Shown in pieces: positions 5,384 to 7,606 of a stretch of DNA of 7,606 bases (its first letter is position 1; every line of letters starts with the position of its first letter). The stretch comes from Treponema sp. (GTDB lineage: Bacteria; Spirochaetota; Spirochaetia; Treponematales; Breznakiellaceae), in the NCBI GenBank assembly GCA_031268245.1, contig JAIRXN010000229.1, forward strand, positions 1 through 7,606, in the 5' to 3' direction. The notes beneath the pieces were generated by a model. That model worked only from the letters and a program-made list of their open reading frames with translations. It did no database searches and was not told the origin of the DNA. Made by a program: the position numbers and the translations under genes.

Positions 5384-7324
5384 ATGGAAGATTCTGAACA
5401 ACCGCAAAACACAAAGCCGGATCTGTCCCTCAAAAATTTCCGTTTTCTTATTCCCTATCTGTACCCGTACCGCTGGCGTTATCTTTGGGGCTTTGTATGT
5501 CTTATTGCCGTTGACAGCGCCCAGATCCTCATCCCCCAGTTTACCGCCAGGGCAATAAATCTTGTGGCCCGGGAAGGGGAGGGCGCCGTCCGGAGTCAAA
5601 TACTGTTCCTCTGTCTGGGCATGGTTGCCGCCATGGCGGTGATAAGTACGGGCCGTTTCCTCTGGCGCTACTTTATCCACGGCGCTTCCAGGAGAATCGA
5701 AACGGAACTGCGGGGGAATCTTTTTAGCCATCTCCTTTCCCTTTCCTATGACTTTTATCAGAGGAGCAAGATTGGGGATCTCATGGCCCGTTCCACCAAT
5801 GACATCAATGGTATCCGTGAGGCCATAGGCTGGGGTCTTGTGATGCTGGTTGACGGGACGGTGATGGTTCTGGGTATCCTTGTGGTGATCTTCATACAGG
5901 ACGCCAAAACCGCCGCCTTTGCCCTTATTCCCCTGCCGCCTATTACTCTGCTGATTCTGCTTTTCGGCAATGCCGTGGGATCGCGTTTCCGCCGTGCGCA
6001 GGAAACCTATTCCCGCATGAGCGAGACGGTACAGGAAACTTTTTCCGGAGTGCGGGTGATAAAGTCTTTTGTCAAGGAATGGTGGTTCGGGAAGAAATTT
6101 GCCGCGGCCAATGACGACTACCGGGACGCCAACATGGAACTGGTAAAGATCTACGGAATCTTTTTTCCCCTTATCACGTTCCTTTCCGGCATCACTTCCC
6201 TCATCGTAATTCTTGTGGGCGGCATGCGGGTAGTGGAAGGCAGCTTAAGCCCGGGCGCGCTGGTGGCGCTTTTCAGTTATTTTCAGATGCTTGTCTGGCC
6301 TCTCATGGGCGCGGGATTCATGGTGAATGTCATACAGCGGGGCGCCTCCTCCCTCGGCAGGGTGAAGGAGATTCTCGATACGAGGCCCTCTATCGAGTCT
6401 CTCAAGTCTCCGCAAAGAAACTTTCAAAAGACCGGCTCCGTATTCACGCCGTCCTTGCGGCGAAATTCGGCCGAAGAGGAAGCGCGGCTTCCCGCGCCTC
6501 CATTGCTTGAAATACGGAATCTCACACTGGCCTATACCCCTGAGGGAGGGAAAAACGTCCTTTCCGCGGTGAATCTGCGGCTTGAAGCAGGAGAGATGCT
6601 GGGCATTCTGGGCCGGACGGGCTCGGGGAAGTCGAGCTTTATAAAGGCGCTCCCCCGGATGATTGATCCCCCTGCCGGCATGGTGTTTCTCAAGGGCCTC
6701 GATGTCCGGGACTGGGATCTGGGAGAATTGCGGGCCTGTTTTGCCCTGGCTCCCCAGGATAGTTTTCTCTTTTCCGACAGCATAAAAAATAATATCAGTT
6801 ACGGTCTTGACGGTCAGGGAGAAGAAGCGGATTTTGCCAAGGCTGCCGGTTTTGCGGCTCTGAACAGGGATCTGGAGGCCTTTTCTTCAGGCTGGGATAC
6901 CCTTATCGGTGAACGGGGACTTTCCCTTTCCGGCGGCCAGAAGCAGCGGGTAGCCATTGCCCGCGCCTTCATCACTGCTCCGGAGATCCTGATCCTTGAT
7001 GACGCCCTTTCCGCGGTGGATACCGAAACCGAACAGCGGATCCTTTCGGCGCTGAATGCGGAACGGGAAGAGCGCAAGAGGCAGGGCAGGGCTTTAACGG
7101 TGATCATCGTGAGCCACCGGGTTTCCACTCTTTCCCGGGCGGACAAGGTGGCTGTTTTTGAAAACGGTTCCTTAAGCGAATACGGCAGCCCGGGGGAACT
7201 TCAGGATTCAGGCGGCTTTTTCAGCCGGACAGCGGCCTTACAACGCCTTGGAGATTCGGCCGGGCATGAGGGAGCAGCTGAAGCTTCCTCCCGCAGCGAA
7301 AGACACGGGAGCAAAAATGGCTGA
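5384..7324 (+). CDS. ABC exporter half-transporter, degenerate-site subunit (MdlA/YheI/TM287-like)
   Basis: This is an inner-membrane type IV ABC exporter half, 646 residues with the membrane domain fused to the nucleotide-binding domain. Six membrane segments lie near 33-50, 72-92, 150-172, 175-197, 255-280 and 288-315. The intracellular helix motif SYDFYQRSKIGDLMARSTND (121-140) is typical of multidrug exporters. The ATPase domain shows Walker A GRTGSGKSS (410-418), Q-loop Q458, signature LSGGQKQR (515-522), Walker B ILILDD (535-540) and H-loop His578. The catalytic Glu after Walker B is Asp540 (LDDALSAVD), as in the degenerate-site chain of heterodimers such as TM287/288 and MdlAB. A linker of about 35 residues (339-373), longer than usual, joins the domains. 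The gene lies 35 nt after the unknown gene with no terminator seen, and overlaps its partner by 8 nt. The substrate cannot be read from sequence; lipid or drug export is typical of the family. TTG at 5378 is an alternative start. Confidence 0.93.
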   Translation: MEDSEQPQNTKPDLSLKNFRFLIPYLYPYRWRYLWGFVCLIAVDSAQILIPQFTARAINLVAREGEGAVRSQILFLCLGMVAAMAVISTGRFLWRYFIHGASRRIETELRGNLFSHLLSLSYDFYQRSKIGDLMARSTNDINGIREAIGWGLVMLVDGTVMVLGILVVIFIQDAKTAAFALIPLPPITLLILLFGNAVGSRFRRAQETYSRMSETVQETFSGVRVIKSFVKEWWFGKKFAAANDDYRDANMELVKIYGIFFPLITFLSGITSLIVILVGGMRVVEGSLSPGALVALFSYFQMLVWPLMGAGFMVNVIQRGASSLGRVKEILDTRPSIESLKSPQRNFQKTGSVFTPSLRRNSAEEEARLPAPPLLEIRNLTLAYTPEGGKNVLSAVNLRLEAGEMLGILGRTGSGKSSFIKALPRMIDPPAGMVFLKGLDVRDWDLGELRACFALAPQDSFLFSDSIKNNISYGLDGQGEEADFAKAAGFAALNRDLEAFSSGWDTLIGERGLSLSGGQKQRVAIARAFITAPEILILDDALSAVDTETEQRILSALNAEREERKRQGRALTVIIVSHRVSTLSRADKVAVFENGSLSEYGSPGELQDSGGFFSRTAALQRLGDSAGHEGAAEASSRSERHGSKNG

Positions 7325-7606
7325 TTATTTTGAAGTTGAACAGGTTGTCCGGGATTACGACAGCAGAATTACTGTAAGGATCCTTTCATACCTTAAACCC
7401 TACAAAAACCTTGTTGTGCTGATGATCTGCGCCCTGGCGGTTTCGACCATGGGTGAACTTTTTGTCCCGGTGATGCAGCAGCGGCTTACCGACAATGCAA
7501 TCATGGCCCGTTTTATCGTAATAGATCCTAAGGCGGCGGAAGGTTTGAGCCGGGCGGCGGCCGCGGAGAGGGAAAAATTGATGAGCCTGGATGGGGGAAT
7601 CGAAGC
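7317..7606 (+). CDS. ABC exporter half-transporter, partner subunit (5' part, cut by window edge)
   Basis: An open frame starts with ATG 8 nt inside the end of the previous ABC gene and runs to the window edge, giving 96 complete codons. GGGAG at 7307-7311 lies 5 nt upstream. The product begins with a polar segment (1-20), then RILSYLKPYK (21-30), typical of the elbow helix of ABC exporters. The first membrane segment follows (about 31-53) with ELFVPVMQQRLTDNAI (47-62), matching the usual 'P...g..iD.ai' pattern after TM1. From about 66 on, a hydrophilic Ala/Lys/Glu-rich stretch (IDPKAAEG... to the edge) appears where TM1 and TM2 are normally joined by a short outer loop, so this subunit may have an enlarged external loop. 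It is inferred to be the MdlB/YheH/TM288-like half carrying the consensus catalytic Glu, but its ATPase domain is outside the window. Confidence 0.88.
   Translation, partial: MADYFEVEQVVRDYDSRITVRILSYLKPYKNLVVLMICALAVSTMGELFVPVMQQRLTDNAIMARFIVIDPKAAEGLSRAAAAEREKLMSLDGGIE

Noticed and set aside
4506..5414. Long open frame on the - strand (302 codons) covering the unknown gene 4533-5348
   Set aside because: The + strand frame fits the spacing and direction of the run and has a good ribosome site. The - strand product is Phe/Arg-rich with no domain. Because the + strand gene has no known family, this is decided by context and is slightly less certain than the other shadows.

Overview
The window looks like chromosomal DNA from a spirochaete of the Treponema group, with moderately high GC in the coding parts. 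The basis is gene order: a CheW adaptor, a DegT-fold protein, an NAD kinase, RecN and an all-helical unknown protein in one head-to-tail run. From memory this matches the T. pallidum TP0439-TP0443 neighbourhood (cheW, 'spsC', NAD kinase, recN, hypothetical). The GC level would suit a termite-gut-type treponeme better than T. pallidum, but the species cannot be fixed from sequence reading alone.

Layout. Positions 37-151 hold a 5S rRNA with a T-run directly after it. The 152-264 gap contains a long imperfect hairpin (163-204), then a good sigma70-type promoter (TTGATA, 17 nt, TAAAAT) and a Shine-Dalgarno for the first protein gene. From 265 to the end of the window everything is on the + strand and tightly packed. 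The genes are cheW (265-735), a DegT/DnrJ/EryC1/StrS-fold protein lacking the PLP lysine (737-1834), NAD kinase (1844-2800), recN (2793-4517), a cytoplasmic helical protein of unknown function (4533-5348), an ABC exporter half-transporter (5384-7324), and the start of a second half-transporter (7317 to the edge). Gaps between genes are 1, 9, -8, 15, 35 and -8 nt. No terminator-like structure was seen between them, so a single transcript from the promoter at 206-234 is plausible. A separate promoter for the ABC pair is not excluded.

How the genes work together. The run mixes chemotaxis signalling (CheW), NADP supply (NAD kinase), recombination repair (RecN) and export (ABC pair). There is no obvious single pathway, so it reads as a conserved lineage-specific housekeeping operon rather than a mobile or defence island. 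The two ABC genes overlap by 8 nt and probably form a heterodimer: the first has Asp where the catalytic Glu normally sits, the usual mark of the degenerate-site subunit. The most unusual item is the DegT-fold protein, which is full length but has Arg at the position of the Schiff-base lysine. It is probably not an ordinary aminotransferase. I found no CRISPR array, insertion sequence, tRNA or clear sign of recent transfer.
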